From: Schleiferiaceae bacterium
GTDB lineage: Bacteria; Bacteroidota; Bacteroidia; Flavobacteriales; Schleiferiaceae
Direction of reading: 5' to 3'
DNA length: 64,000 nt
Assembly: GCA_029254375.1 (NCBI GenBank)
Contig: JAQWXR010000021.1
Span: 18,081-82,080 of the forward strand
Made by a program: the position numbers and the translations under genes. Shown piece by piece: positions 9,014 to 19,800 of the stretch. The notes under the pieces were generated by a model, which was given only the letters and a program-made list of their open reading frames with translations, was not told the DNA's origin and did no database searches. Positions within the stretch are counted from its first letter, which is position 1. Each line of letters starts with the position of its first letter.

Positions 9014-9676
9014 TTATTTACGTTTAAAGTTGGTTTTCCGCTTGAAGTTCGGCTTGGCCTTTTTCTTCGTGCGAGTGTGGAGTGGGGCGTTCTGTGAAAC
9101 CACTCCTCGATTTACGGACAGGGTCGACTTCTCCTGACCTAATTGGCCGGCAGACAGGGTGCGCAGTTCGGCGTAAATAACCGCATCATCCACATTGTCT
9201 TTGTTCCAAGAGAGGTAGGCGCGCTTCATCTGATTGGCAATATCCAATTCCATGGCATCGCGCTCTTCGGAAGCATCCATGGCGGATACCGTGGATATCA
9301 GATTCTGCAAAATGTTGCCATAGTAGCGGTGACTCCGGCTCTTCTGAGGGTATGGGACGGCGTCCGGCTTCCCACTCAACTTCTCCCGTGTGGGAGTAGG
9401 ATAAGGGCAGTCCACATCGAGTCCAAAGTTGGACATCACAAAAAGATGGTCCCATAATTTATGCCGGTAATCCGGGTTATCGCGAAGTCCTGGGTTGAGG
9501 TTACCTATCACATCAATAATACTGTTGGCCACCTTGGTGCGGTGTTCGCGTTCAGGCAGGGTCAGGCAATATTCAATCATGGACTGGACATGACGCCCGT
9601 ATTCAGGCATGCGAAGGTCCTCGCGGTCCGTATTGTAGTCCAATGCCAACGCGGCAATTTGAGAAGTTTCAATCAT
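9014..9676 (-). CDS. DUF4290 domain protein
   Basis: 220 residues. It matches the Bacteroidota family DUF4290 (DYNTDREDLRMPEYGRHVQ, NLNPGLRDNPDYRHKLWDHL, DVDCPYPTP). No signal peptide or membrane segment is seen, so it is probably cytoplasmic. The last ~45 residues are Lys/Arg-rich and low complexity (TRTKKKAKPNFKRK then a repeated FKRK), suggesting nucleic-acid or ribosome contact, which is inference only. Its ATG overlaps the stop of the uvrD-like gene by four bases, and murA follows 12 bases later. Function is undefined. Confidence 0.88.
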   Translation of the reverse strand: MIETSQIAALALDYNTDREDLRMPEYGRHVQSMIEYCLTLPEREHRTKVANSIIDVIGNLNPGLRDNPDYRHKLWDHLFVMSNFGLDVDCPYPTPTREKLSGKPDAVPYPQKSRSHRYYGNILQNLISTVSAMDASEERDAMELDIANQMKRAYLSWNKDNVDDAVIYAELRTLSAGQLGQEKSTLSVNRGVVSQNAPLHTRTKKKAKPNFKRKTNFKRK

Positions 9677-12027
9677 GGTAGTAGTTGCAATTTAGCAAAC
9701 TTGAGGAGCAATTTTTTCTCCCCAGCGTTATCAAATTCAATTGTGGCTTTACGCTCGGTGTCTTCCCCGGTTAATTCGGTTACTTTCCCTATGCCAAATC
9801 GGTCATGGACTACCCGCAATCCAACTGCCAAATCCAGGTTTAGGGCGTGTTGACTATTCCCGGTGGAGGCTGACGCCTGTTGCATTGGCTTGAGCGCGGT
9901 AGGTCTTCGGAAGCGAACCGGGGCAGGCGGGGGACTGCTTAATCGTTCCGCTGGCTTCGTGGACTTTGGAGCAGTTCGCACTGATCCTCGTTGCCGACTC
10001 GAAGGTACATCAAAGGCATCTCGTAATTCATTCGGAATGGAATAGCTTGGTTGAAACTCCGGAATGTGAATGTCCAAAGTAGCTTCATCAAGCTCTTCCA
10101 AGAATCGACTAGGCTCACAATCGATGAGCTTTCCCCAACGATAGCGAACGTGGGCATAGGTCAGGAACGCCCTCTTTTCTGCGCGAGTCAGAGCAACATA
10201 GAATAATCGACGTTCCTCTTCTAGGTCCGAGCGCGAACCCATTGACATCATGGATGGAAATAAATTCTCTTCCATCCCCACTACAAATACGACAGGGAAT
10301 TCCAAACCCTTGGCTAGGTGAATCGTCATGAGATTGACCTTAGGGCGGTCATCGTCATCTAGGCGATCTGCATCCGTCAACAGGGCTATATCTTGCAAGA
10401 AGGCGCCCAAGCTAGGGTCGCCATCTTCCACCTGCTGTTGTTGCTCCACAAAATCTTTAATCCCGTTCAGCAATTCTTGAACGTTCTCATAGCGGGAAAT
10501 GCCTTCGGGCGTTTTGTCATCCGAAAGCATCTTAATCAAGCCACTGCTCCGAGCAATATGCTCCACGACATCAAAGGCATCCTTCTGTTCTGCGATGATT
10601 TGATAGGAAGTAACGAGGTCAATAAATGCCAAAAGACGCTCCTGCGTGGGCTTGTTGATATTCACGTTCCACTCACTCGCCTGACTGGCCGCATCCCAAA
10701 GGCTTGCTTGCCGATCATTGGCAGCAATGGTCAATCTGGCCAAGGTGGTATCGCCAATCCCTCTGGCGGGAAGATTAATGACGCGTCGAAAAGCTTCTTC
10801 GTCTTTAGGATTCACCGTGAGGCGGACATAGGCCATTAGGTCTTTGACTTCTTTCCGCTGGTAAAATGAGAGGCCTCCAAATATCCGGTAGGGGATGTTT
10901 CGTCGGCGGAAGGCATCTTCAAAAGCACGGGACTGCGCATTCGTCCGATACAAGATGGCAAAATGGTCATGTGGGGTGTGCTCCCGCATATTTAACTCCC
11001 AAATCGTCTGAGCTACAAAATTTCCTTCATCGGAATCCGACACACTCTTGTGCACTACTATGCGCTCGCCTTTTGGGTTTTCAGTCCAAACATTTTTCTC
11101 CAGTTGATCTTGGTTGTGCTTGATGAGCGAATTCGCAGCCTCCACAATGCATTGACTGCTGCGGTAGTTTTGTTCCAATTTAAACAGCTTGGCGTCCGAA
11201 TAGTCTTTTTGGAAATTGAGAATGTTTCGAATATTGGCTCCACGGAATGCATATATACTTTGGGCATCATCACCCACCACGCACAGGTTCTCAAAGCGAG
11301 AGGCCAGAGCCTTAACGATGAGGTATTGCGAGTGGTTGGTATCCTGGTATTCATCAACCAAAATGTATTTGAAACGGTCTTGGTAGCGAGCGAGTGCATC
11401 GGGAAATTTAACAAAGAGCTCATTCGTTTTCAGTAGCAAGTCATCAAAGTCCATGGCGCCAGCGCGAAAACACTTTTCTGTGTAGGCAACGTATAGATCC
11501 CCAAGTTTGGGCATTCGAGCTGAAGCATCGGCTTCTTGCAAATCGGCGCGACTTTGGTAGGCTTTTGGAGTTATGAGGTTGTTCTTGTAGGAGGAGATCC
11601 GACCAGCGACTCCTTTCACCTTATAAATGTCCTTATCCAAGTCCCGCTCTTTTATCAGGCCAGCAATGACCTTTTGGGCATCTTCACTATCATAAATGGT
11701 GAAATTGGAAGGGTAGCCCAATCTGTGTCCTTCGATGCGAAGAATGCGTGCAAAGACGGAGTGAAAGGTTCCCATCCATAAATTCTTGGCTTCTGTGCCC
11801 CCAAGGAGGGCCTCAATCCGACCCTTCATTTCCCGTGCCGCTTTGTTGGTGAAAGTGAGGGAGAGAATGTTGAAAGGATCGACGCCTTTCTCCATGAGAT
11901 AGGCTATTCGATAGGTCAGCACGCGGGTCTTTCCCGATCCCGCGCCAGCAATAACCATGACAGGGCCCTCCGTCTGCTGGACAGCTTGCTGTTGAACCGA
12001 ATTGAGGGCAGATAAATAACTGGACAT
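9673..12027 (-). CDS. UvrD/PcrA/Rep-type superfamily 1 DNA helicase
   Basis: 784 residues with all SF1A motifs in order: the Q-motif region (LNSVQQQAV), Walker A AGAGSGKT (~28-35), TFTNKAAREMK, DEYQDTN (motif II), GDDAQSIYAFRGA (III), QNYRSS (IV), LMTIHLAKGLEFPVVF (V) and VALTRAEK (VI). It unwinds DNA 3'-5' in repair or replication restart. The C-terminal ~70 residues resemble the PcrA tail (VVHDRFGIGKV), which in PcrA contacts RNA polymerase, so a PcrA-like role is favoured over Rep. It is the first gene of a minus-strand run diverging from the ribosomal superoperon. A TACCTTTG box lies 11 bases before the ATG. Confidence 0.95.
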   Translation of the reverse strand: MSSYLSALNSVQQQAVQQTEGPVMVIAGAGSGKTRVLTYRIAYLMEKGVDPFNILSLTFTNKAAREMKGRIEALLGGTEAKNLWMGTFHSVFARILRIEGHRLGYPSNFTIYDSEDAQKVIAGLIKERDLDKDIYKVKGVAGRISSYKNNLITPKAYQSRADLQEADASARMPKLGDLYVAYTEKCFRAGAMDFDDLLLKTNELFVKFPDALARYQDRFKYILVDEYQDTNHSQYLIVKALASRFENLCVVGDDAQSIYAFRGANIRNILNFQKDYSDAKLFKLEQNYRSSQCIVEAANSLIKHNQDQLEKNVWTENPKGERIVVHKSVSDSDEGNFVAQTIWELNMREHTPHDHFAILYRTNAQSRAFEDAFRRRNIPYRIFGGLSFYQRKEVKDLMAYVRLTVNPKDEEAFRRVINLPARGIGDTTLARLTIAANDRQASLWDAASQASEWNVNINKPTQERLLAFIDLVTSYQIIAEQKDAFDVVEHIARSSGLIKMLSDDKTPEGISRYENVQELLNGIKDFVEQQQQVEDGDPSLGAFLQDIALLTDADRLDDDDRPKVNLMTIHLAKGLEFPVVFVVGMEENLFPSMMSMGSRSDLEEERRLFYVALTRAEKRAFLTYAHVRYRWGKLIDCEPSRFLEELDEATLDIHIPEFQPSYSIPNELRDAFDVPSSRQRGSVRTAPKSTKPAERLSSPPPAPVRFRRPTALKPMQQASASTGNSQHALNLDLAVGLRVVHDRFGIGKVTELTGEDTERKATIEFDNAGEKKLLLKFAKLQLLP

Positions 12028-12037
12028 GGAAGGAATC

Positions 12038-12045
12038 CAAAGGTA
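12038..12045 (-). promoter_or_regulatory. Candidate -7 element of the uvrD-like gene
   Basis: TACCTTTG on the minus strand matches the Bacteroidota -7 consensus TAnnTTTG. Only ten bases separate it from the ATG, implying a leader of a few bases. No convincing -33 TTG is seen. Confidence 0.4.
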
Positions 12046-12097
12046 GCGTTTGCCGAAGCGATGAAAAAGTTTAAAAACTGCTGTGAAATCTAAATGT

Positions 12098-12124
12098 TTG
12101 ATAGGGAAAAAAGGTCTACATTTG
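12098..12124 (+). promoter_or_regulatory. Promoter of the rpsL superoperon
   Basis: TTG at 12098-12100 and TACATTTG at 12117-12124 (TAnnTTTG) are 16 bases apart, slightly short of the usual spacing. The element continues as CAGTCC, shared with the rpsA promoter and nearly with the tRNA-Glu promoter. The leader to rpsL would be about 57 bases and starts with a small CCTTA/TAAGG hairpin. Confidence 0.7.
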
Positions 12125-12187
12125 CAGTCCCTTAAAAACTAAGGAAGAATTTTATTGTAGCGACGACAACCAACACAATTATCAAGA

Positions 12188-12568
12188 ATGCCAACCATTC
12201 AGCAGCTCGTCCGTAAAGGGCGAGTCAAATTAGTAAAGAAGAGCAAGTCAGCAGCGCTGGATTCTTGCCCTCAGCGCCGCGGCGTGTGCACGCGGGTTTA
12301 CACAACTACTCCTAAGAAGCCGAACTCCGCTATGCGTAAGGTCGCCCGTGTGCGCCTCACCAACGGAAATGAGGTCAACGCCTACATTGGTGGAGAAGGT
12401 CACAACCTTCAGGAACACTCCATCGTGCTTGTGCGCGGCGGACGTGTAAAAGACTTGCCAGGTGTCCGTTATCACATCGTTCGCGGTGCATTGGATACAG
12501 CCGGTGTGAGTGGCCGAATGCAGCGCCGCTCCAAGTATGGTGCAAAACGACCCAAAGTCAAAAAATAA
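12188..12568 (+). CDS. rpsL: 30S ribosomal protein S12
   Basis: 126 residues, first gene of the superoperon. S12 lies at the decoding centre and controls tRNA selection accuracy. The conserved loops [13 protein letters not shown] and [13 protein letters not shown] contain the lysines whose replacement gives streptomycin resistance; both are the sensitive form here. The C-terminus GAKRPK is standard. No Shine-Dalgarno sequence precedes the ATG, which is usual for this phylum. Confidence 0.98.
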   Translation: MPTIQQLVRKGRVKLVKKSKSAALDSCPQRRGVCTRVYTTTPKKPNSAMRKVARVRLTNGNEVNAYIGGEGHNLQEHSIVLVRGGRVKDLPGVRYHIVRGALDTAGVSGRMQRRSKYGAKRPKVKK

Positions 12569-12577
12569 TAGGAAACC

Positions 12578-13048
12578 ATGAGAAAGACGCGTGCCAAGAA
12601 GCGCCCCCTATTACCGGATCCACGTTTCAACGATCCTTTGGTAACCCGCTTCGTAAACAATTTAATGTACGACGGTAAGAAGTCGACGGCCTATGCCATC
12701 TTCTACGAAGCGATCGACTTAGTTTCTGAAAAGTCTGGCGAAGCCAACGGCTTGGAACAATGGAAGACGGCTTTAACCAATGTTATGCCTCATGTGGAAG
12801 TTCGTAGCCGCCGTGTTGGTGGTTCAACCTTCCAAATTCCTCAACAAATTCGTCCCGAACGCAAAATCTCCATGGCAATGAAATGGATGATTGGATATGC
12901 TCGTGGCCGCAATGAAAAAAGCATGGCTTCCAAGCTTGCTGGTGAAATCATGGCGGCGGCTAAGGAAGAAGGCGCAGCAGTGAAGAAGCGTATGGATGTC
13001 CACAAAATGGCCGAGGCCAACAAAGCCTTCTCACATTTCCGTTTCTAA
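12578..13048 (+). CDS. rpsG: 30S ribosomal protein S7
   Basis: 156 residues, the usual bacterial length. S7 binds the 3' major domain of 16S rRNA and starts assembly of the head; it also contacts E-site tRNA through its beta-hairpin ([16 protein letters not shown]). It starts 9 bases after rpsL and precedes fusA, the standard str order. Confidence 0.98.
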   Translation: MRKTRAKKRPLLPDPRFNDPLVTRFVNNLMYDGKKSTAYAIFYEAIDLVSEKSGEANGLEQWKTALTNVMPHVEVRSRRVGGSTFQIPQQIRPERKISMAMKWMIGYARGRNEKSMASKLAGEIMAAAKEEGAAVKKRMDVHKMAEANKAFSHFRF

Positions 13049-13059
13049 TCTAAGATATC

Positions 13060-15189
13060 ATGTCTAAGCGCGATTTAAAATTCACACGTAACATTGGTAT
13101 CATGGCCCACATTGATGCGGGCAAAACGACTACCACCGAGCGAATTTTGTACTACACGGGAGTTAGCCACAAGATTGGTGAGGTTCACGACGGTGCTGCT
13201 ACCATGGACTGGATGGTTCAGGAGCAGGAGCGGGGAATCACAATAACCTCTGCGGCGACTACATGCTTTTGGCGCTTCCCTACCGATCAAGGTAAGGATG
13301 TGGATAACACCCAGGAATACAAAATCAATATTATTGACACCCCGGGACACGTTGACTTTACCGTAGAGGTAGAGCGCTCCTTACGTGTATTGGATGGTGC
13401 CGTAGCCTTGCTATGTGCGGTAGGTGGTGTCCAGCCGCAGACAGAAACTGTTTGGCGTCAGGCCACTAAGTACAACGTACCTAGAATTGCCTTCGTGAAC
13501 AAAATGGACCGCACAGGGGCTGATTTCTTTAATGTAGTTCGCCAAATTGACGAGAAGTTGAAAGGCAATCCTATTCCTCTTCAAGTGCCAATCGGTGCCG
13601 AGACGGAATTCCAAGGCGTTGTTGACTTGATTGATAACGAAGCAATCATTTGGGATGATGCTACTCAAGGTATGACATACAAGGTGGTAGATATTCCAGC
13701 TGACTTAGTTGATGTTGTAGCTGAATACCGCGAGAAATTGGTAGAGGCCGTAGCTGAATTCGATGACAACTTAATGGAAAAATTCTTTGACAATCCTGAC
13801 AGCATTACTCGTGAGGAATTGGTTGAAGCTATCCGTAAGGCCACCATCGCCCAGAAAATCACTCCAGTTCTTTGCGGATCGGCGTTCAAGAACAAAGGGG
13901 TTCAGACCATGTTGGATGCGGTCATGTCGTTTATGCCTTCTCCAGTAGATGTGGAAGGAATCATCGGTACCAACCCTGATACCGAACTAGAAGAAATGCG
14001 CAAACCGGATCCAGATGAGCCATTTGCTGCGTTGGCATTCAAGATTGCCACAGATCCTTTCGTAGGTCGTTTGTGCTTCTTTCGTGTGTACTCCGGGTCT
14101 ATTGCAGCTGGTTCTTACACTAAAAATATGCGTTCTGGAAACAAGGAGCGTATTTCGCGCATCTTTCAAATGCACTCAAATAAGCAGAATCCAATCGACA
14201 TGATTGAGGCTGGGGACATTGGTGCAGGTGTTGGTTTCAAGGATATCCGTACAGGAGATACCTTGTGTGACGAAAAGCGTCCAATTGTTCTTGAATCTAT
14301 GAGTTTCCCTGAGCCTGTTATCGGTTTGGCGGTTGAGCCTAAGACCCAAGCTGACGTTGACAAGTTAGGTATGGCGTTGGCTAAGTTGGCTGAAGAGGAT
14401 CCCACTTTCCGTGTTCACACCGACGAAGAGACTGGTCAAACAGTAATCTCCGGTATGGGCGAATTGCACTTAGAAATTATTGTTGATCGCTTGAAGCGTG
14501 AATTCAAAGTAGAGTGTAATCAAGGTGCTCCTCAAGTTCAATACAAGGAGGCCCTTACTCAAGAATACAATCACCGTGAGGTTTACAAGAAGCAAACAGG
14601 TGGTCGCGGTAAGTTCGCGGACATCGTCTTCTCAATAGGCCCTGCTGATGAAGACTTCGTAGGTCAGCTTCAGTTTGAGAATAATATTAAAGGAGGTAAC
14701 ATTCCTCGTGAATTTGTTCCAGCGGTAGAGAAAGGATTCAAGGATGCCATGAATAATGGTCCGTTGGCAGGCTATGCCATTGACACCATGAAAGTGACTT
14801 TGACTGACGGTTCTTTCCACCCTGTGGATTCGGACTCGTTATCCTTTGAATTGGCTGCAAGAATTGGCTTCCGTGAGGCAGGCAAGAAGGCACGTCCAGT
14901 GATCTTGGAGCCTTTGATGAAGATGGAGGTCGTCATGCCCGAATCTTCTATGGGTGACGTCGTCGGTGACTTGAACAAGCGCCGCGGTATTGTTGAAGGC
15001 ATGGACACGAAAGACGGAGACTCTGTCGTTCTCGCCAAGGTGCCTTTAAGTGAAATGTTTGGATACGTTACCACCTTGCGTACGATCACTTCAGGCCGTG
15101 GCAGCTCTTCTATGGAGTTTAGTCACTATGCTGAAACACCATCAAGTATTGCTGAGGCGGTTATTGAGAAAGTAAAGGGTAGCAAATAA
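13060..15189 (+). CDS. fusA: Elongation factor G
   Basis: 709 residues. The GTPase motifs are [10 protein letters not shown] (16-25, P-loop), the switch I region [15 protein letters not shown] and NKMD, followed by domain II, domain III, the domain IV tip region and domain V. EF-G catalyses ribosome translocation and, with RRF, recycling. The length and the absence of large insertions fit canonical EF-G. No tuf gene follows; rpsJ starts 14 bases downstream, so EF-Tu must be encoded elsewhere. Confidence 0.98.
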   Translation: MSKRDLKFTRNIGIMAHIDAGKTTTTERILYYTGVSHKIGEVHDGAATMDWMVQEQERGITITSAATTCFWRFPTDQGKDVDNTQEYKINIIDTPGHVDFTVEVERSLRVLDGAVALLCAVGGVQPQTETVWRQATKYNVPRIAFVNKMDRTGADFFNVVRQIDEKLKGNPIPLQVPIGAETEFQGVVDLIDNEAIIWDDATQGMTYKVVDIPADLVDVVAEYREKLVEAVAEFDDNLMEKFFDNPDSITREELVEAIRKATIAQKITPVLCGSAFKNKGVQTMLDAVMSFMPSPVDVEGIIGTNPDTELEEMRKPDPDEPFAALAFKIATDPFVGRLCFFRVYSGSIAAGSYTKNMRSGNKERISRIFQMHSNKQNPIDMIEAGDIGAGVGFKDIRTGDTLCDEKRPIVLESMSFPEPVIGLAVEPKTQADVDKLGMALAKLAEEDPTFRVHTDEETGQTVISGMGELHLEIIVDRLKREFKVECNQGAPQVQYKEALTQEYNHREVYKKQTGGRGKFADIVFSIGPADEDFVGQLQFENNIKGGNIPREFVPAVEKGFKDAMNNGPLAGYAIDTMKVTLTDGSFHPVDSDSLSFELAARIGFREAGKKARPVILEPLMKMEVVMPESSMGDVVGDLNKRRGIVEGMDTKDGDSVVLAKVPLSEMFGYVTTLRTITSGRGSSSMEFSHYAETPSSIAEAVIEKVKGSK

Positions 15190-15203
15190 GTCTTATTCAA
15201 GTT

Positions 15204-15509
15204 ATGAGCCATAAAATTCGCATTAAACTCAAGTCTTACGACCATATGCTCGTAGACAAGAGTGCAGAGAAAATCGTGAAAACGGTGAAGAGCACTGGGG
15301 CTGTAGTCAACGGTCCTATTCCTCTTCCGACGAACAAGCGTATCTACACGGTACTGCGTTCTCCGCACGTAAATAAGAAAGCCCGTGAGCAGTTTGAGCT
15401 TTCAAGCTACAAGCGTTTGTTGGACATCTATTCTTCTTCAAGCAAGACAATCGATGCTCTAATGAAGCTGGAACTTCCCAGTGGTGTTGAAGTAGAAATC
15501 AAAGTTTAA
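15204..15509 (+). CDS. rpsJ: 30S ribosomal protein S10
   Basis: 101 residues ([20 protein letters not shown]). S10 is a 30S head protein and, as NusE, a partner of NusB in transcription antitermination; the surfaces for this are conserved in the family. It opens the S10 cluster but has no separate promoter that I can see after fusA. Confidence 0.98.
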   Translation: MSHKIRIKLKSYDHMLVDKSAEKIVKTVKSTGAVVNGPIPLPTNKRIYTVLRSPHVNKKAREQFELSSYKRLLDIYSSSSKTIDALMKLELPSGVEVEIKV

Positions 15510-15527
15510 TTTATTCCAATTGAAATC

Positions 15528-16142
15528 ATGCCTGGACTAATTGGCAAGAAAATCGGAATGACCAGCATTTTCGACGCGGATGGCAAGAACCAACCGTGTA
15601 CGGTCATTGAATTGGGCCCCTGCGTGGTTACCCAATTGAAAACAGAAGATGTCGATGGTTACGCAGCCGTGCAGATAGGATTTGGGGAAAAGAAAAACCC
15701 AGTTCAAGCTGCCGCCGGCCATGCCAACAAGGCGAATACCACCGCCAAGAAGAAATATGTCGAATTCAAAGATTTTGCGGAAGGCTCAGTGGGCTTGGGT
15801 GATATCTTGACCGTTGAGATGTTTGAAGAAGGTGAATTTGTGGACATCGTTGGAACAACAAAAGGTAAGGGCTTCCAAGGGGTTGTTCGCCGCCACGGCT
15901 TTGCCGGGGTAGGACAAAGCACCCACGGTCAGCACAACCGCCTCCGTGCACCAGGATCTATCGGTGCAGGTTCTGATCCCTCGCGCGTATTCAAAGGTAC
16001 CCGCATGGGTGGCCGTATGGGTGTAGACCGCGTGAAGATCCAGAACCTTCAAGTTTTGAAAATTGACACTGAGCAGAATTTGCTAGTGGTGAAGGGTTCA
16101 GTACCTGGAGCTAAGCAGTCGCTCGTAATTGTTGAGAAGTAA
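15528..16142 (+). CDS. rplC: 50S ribosomal protein L3
   Basis: 204 residues from [16 protein letters not shown]3 is an early assembly protein; its extended loop near the peptidyl-transferase centre includes [23 protein letters not shown]. The stop TAA overlaps the rplD ATG by one base (TAATG), suggesting reinitiation coupling. Confidence 0.98.
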   Translation: MPGLIGKKIGMTSIFDADGKNQPCTVIELGPCVVTQLKTEDVDGYAAVQIGFGEKKNPVQAAAGHANKANTTAKKKYVEFKDFAEGSVGLGDILTVEMFEEGEFVDIVGTTKGKGFQGVVRRHGFAGVGQSTHGQHNRLRAPGSIGAGSDPSRVFKGTRMGGRMGVDRVKIQNLQVLKIDTEQNLLVVKGSVPGAKQSLVIVEK

Positions 16143-16774
16143 TGGAATTGCGCATTGTTAACCAACTGGGTGAAGACACAGGTCGCATGGCGATCCTGAA
16201 TGATGATGTTTTCGGCATCGAACCCAATGAGCACGCCATGTATTTGGACGTGAAGCAGTACTTGGCGAACCAACGTCAAGGAACACACAAGGCGAAGCCG
16301 CGTGCGGAAATTTCTCGCACAACCAAAAAGCTGCATAAGCAGAAAGGTACAGGTGGCGCTCGTCATGGTAGCATGAAGTCTCCCTTGTATCGTGGTGGTG
16401 GTCGTGTATTCGGACCTGTGCCTCACGAATATGGCTTCAAACTAAATAAAAAGTTAAAAACTCTAGCACGTATTTCTGCTTTTTCTTCCGTGGTGAAGGA
16501 GAATCAAGTGATTGTTGTTGAGAATCTTAGCTTCGAAGCACCAAAGACGAAGCAGTACCACCAGGTCCTGCAATCCTTGGGGCTTAACGGAAAGAAATCC
16601 ACTGTAGTGTTGGCTGAGTCAGATAAAAATGTATATTTGTCATCCCGCAATTTTGAGGGGTCAAATGTGCTAACTGCTTCAGAGCTAAATACTTATTCAA
16701 TTTTGAATGGTGGCACACTGATCCTAACTGAGGGCTCAATTGAGAAAATTCAAACGGCATTAACTACGAAATAA
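16142..16774 (+). CDS. rplD: 50S ribosomal protein L4
   Basis: 210 residues. L4 binds domain I of 23S rRNA and its basic loop (KQKGTGGARHGSMKSPLYRGGGRVFGP) reaches the exit-tunnel constriction. In E. coli L4 also represses its own operon; no matching leader structure is recognisable here because the gene lies inside a long transcript. One-base overlaps on both sides. Confidence 0.97.
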   Translation: MELRIVNQLGEDTGRMAILNDDVFGIEPNEHAMYLDVKQYLANQRQGTHKAKPRAEISRTTKKLHKQKGTGGARHGSMKSPLYRGGGRVFGPVPHEYGFKLNKKLKTLARISAFSSVVKENQVIVVENLSFEAPKTKQYHQVLQSLGLNGKKSTVVLAESDKNVYLSSRNFEGSNVLTASELNTYSILNGGTLILTEGSIEKIQTALTTK

Positions 16775-17067
16775 TGGAAAGCATTCTGATTCGTCCCGTC
16801 ATCACGGAGAAGGCCTCAGCCAGCGCTGAGGAGCGGAATCGCTACACCTTCGTCGTAGATAAAAAAGCCAACAAGGTTGAAATCAAAAAGGCCGTAGAGG
16901 CTGCGTACAATGTGAACGTCGAAAATGTTCGCACCATCATCGTCCCTGCCAAGCATATTGTGCGTCACACAAAAGCGGGCATGTTAGAAGGCAAAAAGTC
17001 TTCTTTCAAAAAGGCGATAGTGGATGTTCGTTCCGGTGAATCCATCGATATCTACGGTAATCTTTAA
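16774..17067 (+). CDS. rplW: 50S ribosomal protein L23
   Basis: 97 residues ([11 protein letters not shown] at the N-terminus). L23 sits at the tunnel exit and docks trigger factor and SRP in bacteria. One-base overlap with rplD; rplB begins 5 bases later. Confidence 0.97.
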   Translation: MESILIRPVITEKASASAEERNRYTFVVDKKANKVEIKKAVEAAYNVNVENVRTIIVPAKHIVRHTKAGMLEGKKSSFKKAIVDVRSGESIDIYGNL

Positions 17068-17072
17068 GCATC

Positions 17073-17897
17073 ATGGGCGTACGTAAACTAAAAGCAATCA
17101 CTCCGGGTCAGCGTTTTCGCGCCGTGAATGATTATGCCGCGATAACAGCCACTGCTCCAGAGAAGTCTTTGACGGCTCCTAAGAAACGCAGCGGTGGTCG
17201 TAACAATACTGGTAAGATGACCATGCGATACATGGGTGGCGGTGCTAAGCAGCGCTATCGTATTGTGGATTTCAAACGTGAAAAGTTTGGTATCCCCGCA
17301 ACAGTTAAAACGATAGAATACGATCCAAATCGTTCCGCATTCATCGCCTTGGTGGTGTACGCAGATGGTGAGAAGCGTTATATCATTGCACCTAATGGCC
17401 TGACGGTGGATCAAATCATTGTCTCGGGTACAGGTTCAGCTCCTGAAGTGGGTAACTCCATGAAGTTGTCGGAACTTCCTTTGGGTACTATCATACACAA
17501 TATCGAACTTCGTCCCGGTCAGGGTGGCATCATTGCACGCTCTGCGGGTGCTTTTGCCCAGTTGGCAGCACGTGACGGGAAGTACGCCACTTTGAAGATG
17601 CCTTCTGGTGAGACGCGTATGATCTTAGTTGAGTGTATGGCTACTGTTGGCGTTGTTTCCAACAGCGATCATCAGCAGGTGGCAAGCGGTAAGGCGGGCC
17701 GTAGCCGTTGGTTAGGTCGTCGTCCCCGTACACGTGGTGTAGCTATGAACCCAGTCGATCACCCAATGGGTGGTGGTGAAGGTCGTGCATCAGGAGGGCA
17801 CCCACGTTCACGCAATGGTATTCCTGCAAAGGGTTACAAGACGCGTTCGCCGAAGAAGGCAAGCAACCGCTACATCATTGAAAAACGCAAGAAATAA
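17073..17897 (+). CDS. rplB: 50S ribosomal protein L2
   Basis: 274 residues. L2 is required for subunit association and peptidyl-transferase function. The C-terminal signature around the conserved His is present ([18 protein letters not shown]), with the usual basic tail [19 protein letters not shown] end. No insertion or truncation. Confidence 0.98.
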   Translation: MGVRKLKAITPGQRFRAVNDYAAITATAPEKSLTAPKKRSGGRNNTGKMTMRYMGGGAKQRYRIVDFKREKFGIPATVKTIEYDPNRSAFIALVVYADGEKRYIIAPNGLTVDQIIVSGTGSAPEVGNSMKLSELPLGTIIHNIELRPGQGGIIARSAGAFAQLAARDGKYATLKMPSGETRMILVECMATVGVVSNSDHQQVASGKAGRSRWLGRRPRTRGVAMNPVDHPMGGGEGRASGGHPRSRNGIPAKGYKTRSPKKASNRYIIEKRKK

Positions 17898-17900
17898 GCG

Positions 17901-18179
17901 ATGGCACGTTCACTAAAAAAAGGACCCTACATCCATTACAAGCTGCAGAAGCGAATCATGGAGAATGTAGAAGCAGGCAAAAAGACGGTGGTGAAGACCT
18001 GGTCTCGAGCTTCCATGATCAGCCCCGATTTCGTCGGACAAACTATCGCCGTTCACAATGGCAAGACTTTTATTCCTGTTTTTCTAACAGAGAATATGGT
18101 TGGTCATAAACTCGGTGAATTCGCCCCAACACGAACTTTCCGCGGTCACGGTGGAAAGAAAGATAAGGGTAAACGATAA
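17901..18179 (+). CDS. rpsS: 30S ribosomal protein S19
   Basis: 92 residues ([38 protein letters not shown]). S19 lies in the 30S head and pairs with S13 at the A-site finger bridge. It starts 3 bases after rplB. Confidence 0.98.
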   Translation: MARSLKKGPYIHYKLQKRIMENVEAGKKTVVKTWSRASMISPDFVGQTIAVHNGKTFIPVFLTENMVGHKLGEFAPTRTFRGHGGKKDKGKR

Positions 18180-18185
18180 GAAGCC

Positions 18186-18617
18186 ATGGGAAAACGTAAA
18201 CAACTCTCAGCAGTAGCCATGAAAGAAGCCCGCAAAAGCGTGGCGATGGCTAAATTGAATAACTGCCCAACTTCTCCACGTAAAATGCGCTTAGTTGCGG
18301 ATTTGGTGCGTGGCATGGAAGTGACTAAGGCTCTATATGTGTTGAAGCACAGCGGTAAAGAGGCATCTATCCGTTTGGAGAAATTGCTACTTTCTGCACT
18401 CAGCATCTGGCAAACCAAAAACGAAGCTTCTTCTGTGGATGAGGCAAACCTAGTCGTTCAAACGATTAGCGTAGATGGTGGCCGTATGTTAAAGCGTGTT
18501 CAGCCAGCTCCCCAAGGTCGTGCTCACCGTGTGCGCAAGCGCTCGAACCACGTCACTTTGATTGTTGGAGAAGCACTTGTGACTCCTGAAGTAACCGAAG
18601 TTAACGAAGCTAAATAA
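18186..18617 (+). CDS. rplV: 50S ribosomal protein L22
   Basis: 143 residues. L22 contributes the second wall of the exit-tunnel constriction through its beta-hairpin ([25 protein letters not shown]). The N-terminal helix [14 protein letters not shown] is conserved. A short acidic C-terminal extension ([11 protein letters not shown]) is present. One-base overlap with rpsC. Confidence 0.97.
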   Translation: MGKRKQLSAVAMKEARKSVAMAKLNNCPTSPRKMRLVADLVRGMEVTKALYVLKHSGKEASIRLEKLLLSALSIWQTKNEASSVDEANLVVQTISVDGGRMLKRVQPAPQGRAHRVRKRSNHVTLIVGEALVTPEVTEVNEAK

Positions 18618-19351
18618 TGGGACAAAAAGCAAATCCTATCGGCAATCGCCTTGGTTTCATCCGCGGTTGGGACTCTCAGTGGTACGGTGGTCGTAACTAC
18701 GGTGATAGAATCGCAGAGGATGCAGCCATTCGTAAGTATCTCTATGCACGTTTAGCTCGTGCGAACGTTTCGCGCATCATCATTGAGCGCACGCTCAAGT
18801 TGGTGACGGTGACGATTGCTACGGCTCGTCCCGGTGTAATCATCGGTAAAGGAGGAACGGAAGTAGATAAGCTTCGTGAGGAACTCAAGAAATTGACTAA
18901 GAAGGACGTCCAGATTAACATCCATGAAATTAAGCGTCCTGAATTGGATGCTAAATTGGTGGCTGATTCAATCGCTCGCCAAATTGAAGGTCGTATTTCT
19001 TTCCGACGTGCAGTCAAGATGTCAATAAGTTCAACCATGCGTATGGGTGCTGAAGGAATTAAAGTTCAATTGAGCGGACGTTTGAACGGTGCAGAAATTG
19101 CTCGTTCTGAGAAGTTCAAAGACGGACGGACTCCACTACACACATTCCGTGCGGACATCGATTACCATCTCTCTGAGGCGCATACGACCTATGGCCGTAT
19201 TGGTATCAAGGTATGGATCATGAAAGGAGAAGTGTATGGCAAGCGTGATTTGACCAATGTTTTGGGCACTTCCAAGCGTCCTAACGCTAGCGGAACTGCT
19301 GCTCCAGGTCGTGGTCCAGATCGTCGCCGTCCTAACAATCGCAAAGCTTAA
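18617..19351 (+). CDS. rpsC: 30S ribosomal protein S3
   Basis: 244 residues. It has the KH type II domain with the GxxG loop inside [15 protein letters not shown], which helps mRNA entry and helicase activity, and the C-terminal S3 domain. A basic tail ([14 protein letters not shown]) extends the C-terminus. Confidence 0.98.
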   Translation: MGQKANPIGNRLGFIRGWDSQWYGGRNYGDRIAEDAAIRKYLYARLARANVSRIIIERTLKLVTVTIATARPGVIIGKGGTEVDKLREELKKLTKKDVQINIHEIKRPELDAKLVADSIARQIEGRISFRRAVKMSISSTMRMGAEGIKVQLSGRLNGAEIARSEKFKDGRTPLHTFRADIDYHLSEAHTTYGRIGIKVWIMKGEVYGKRDLTNVLGTSKRPNASGTAAPGRGPDRRRPNNRKA

Positions 19352-19365
19352 TTCGGAGTTAGATC

Positions 19366-19788
19366 ATGTTACAGCCGAAAAGAACAAAATACCGTAAGAC
19401 CTTTAAAGGCAAAATGAAGGGCGTCGCCCAACGTGGAGCTACTTTAGCCTTCGGTTCCTATGGTATCAAATCTCTGGAAGAGGTTTGGATGACCGCCCGC
19501 CAGATAGAAGCTGCTCGTATTGCTGCGACACGTTTCATGAAGCGTGAAGGCCAGTTATGGATCCGCGTGTTTCCGGACAAGCCTATCACAAAGAAGCCGT
19601 TGGAAGTACGTATGGGTAAGGGTAAAGGTGCAGTAGAATATTACGCTGCAGTTATTCGCCCAGGCCGCATGTTGTTTGAATTAGATGGAGTACCCGAGGA
19701 TGTCGCGGTAGAAGCATTGCGCCTCGCAGCGCAGAAGCTTCCTGTGAAGACAAAACTGGTAACCCGTCGTGATTTGGTAAAAGCCTAA
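19366..19788 (+). CDS. rplP: 50S ribosomal protein L16
   Basis: 140 residues ([19 protein letters not shown]). L16 stabilises A-site tRNA and is close to the GTPase-associated centre. The arginine often hydroxylated in L16 lies in the region [22 protein letters not shown]; whether it is modified here cannot be judged. Confidence 0.98.
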   Translation: MLQPKRTKYRKTFKGKMKGVAQRGATLAFGSYGIKSLEEVWMTARQIEAARIAATRFMKREGQLWIRVFPDKPITKKPLEVRMGKGKGAVEYYAAVIRPGRMLFELDGVPEDVAVEALRLAAQKLPVKTKLVTRRDLVKA

Positions 19789-19800
19789 TTCCTGAGCGCC

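Noticed and set aside
12129..12144. CCTTA / TAAGG hairpin in the rpsL leader as a regulatory element
   Set aside because: Five A/T-rich pairs occur easily by chance; mentioned only in the promoter entry.
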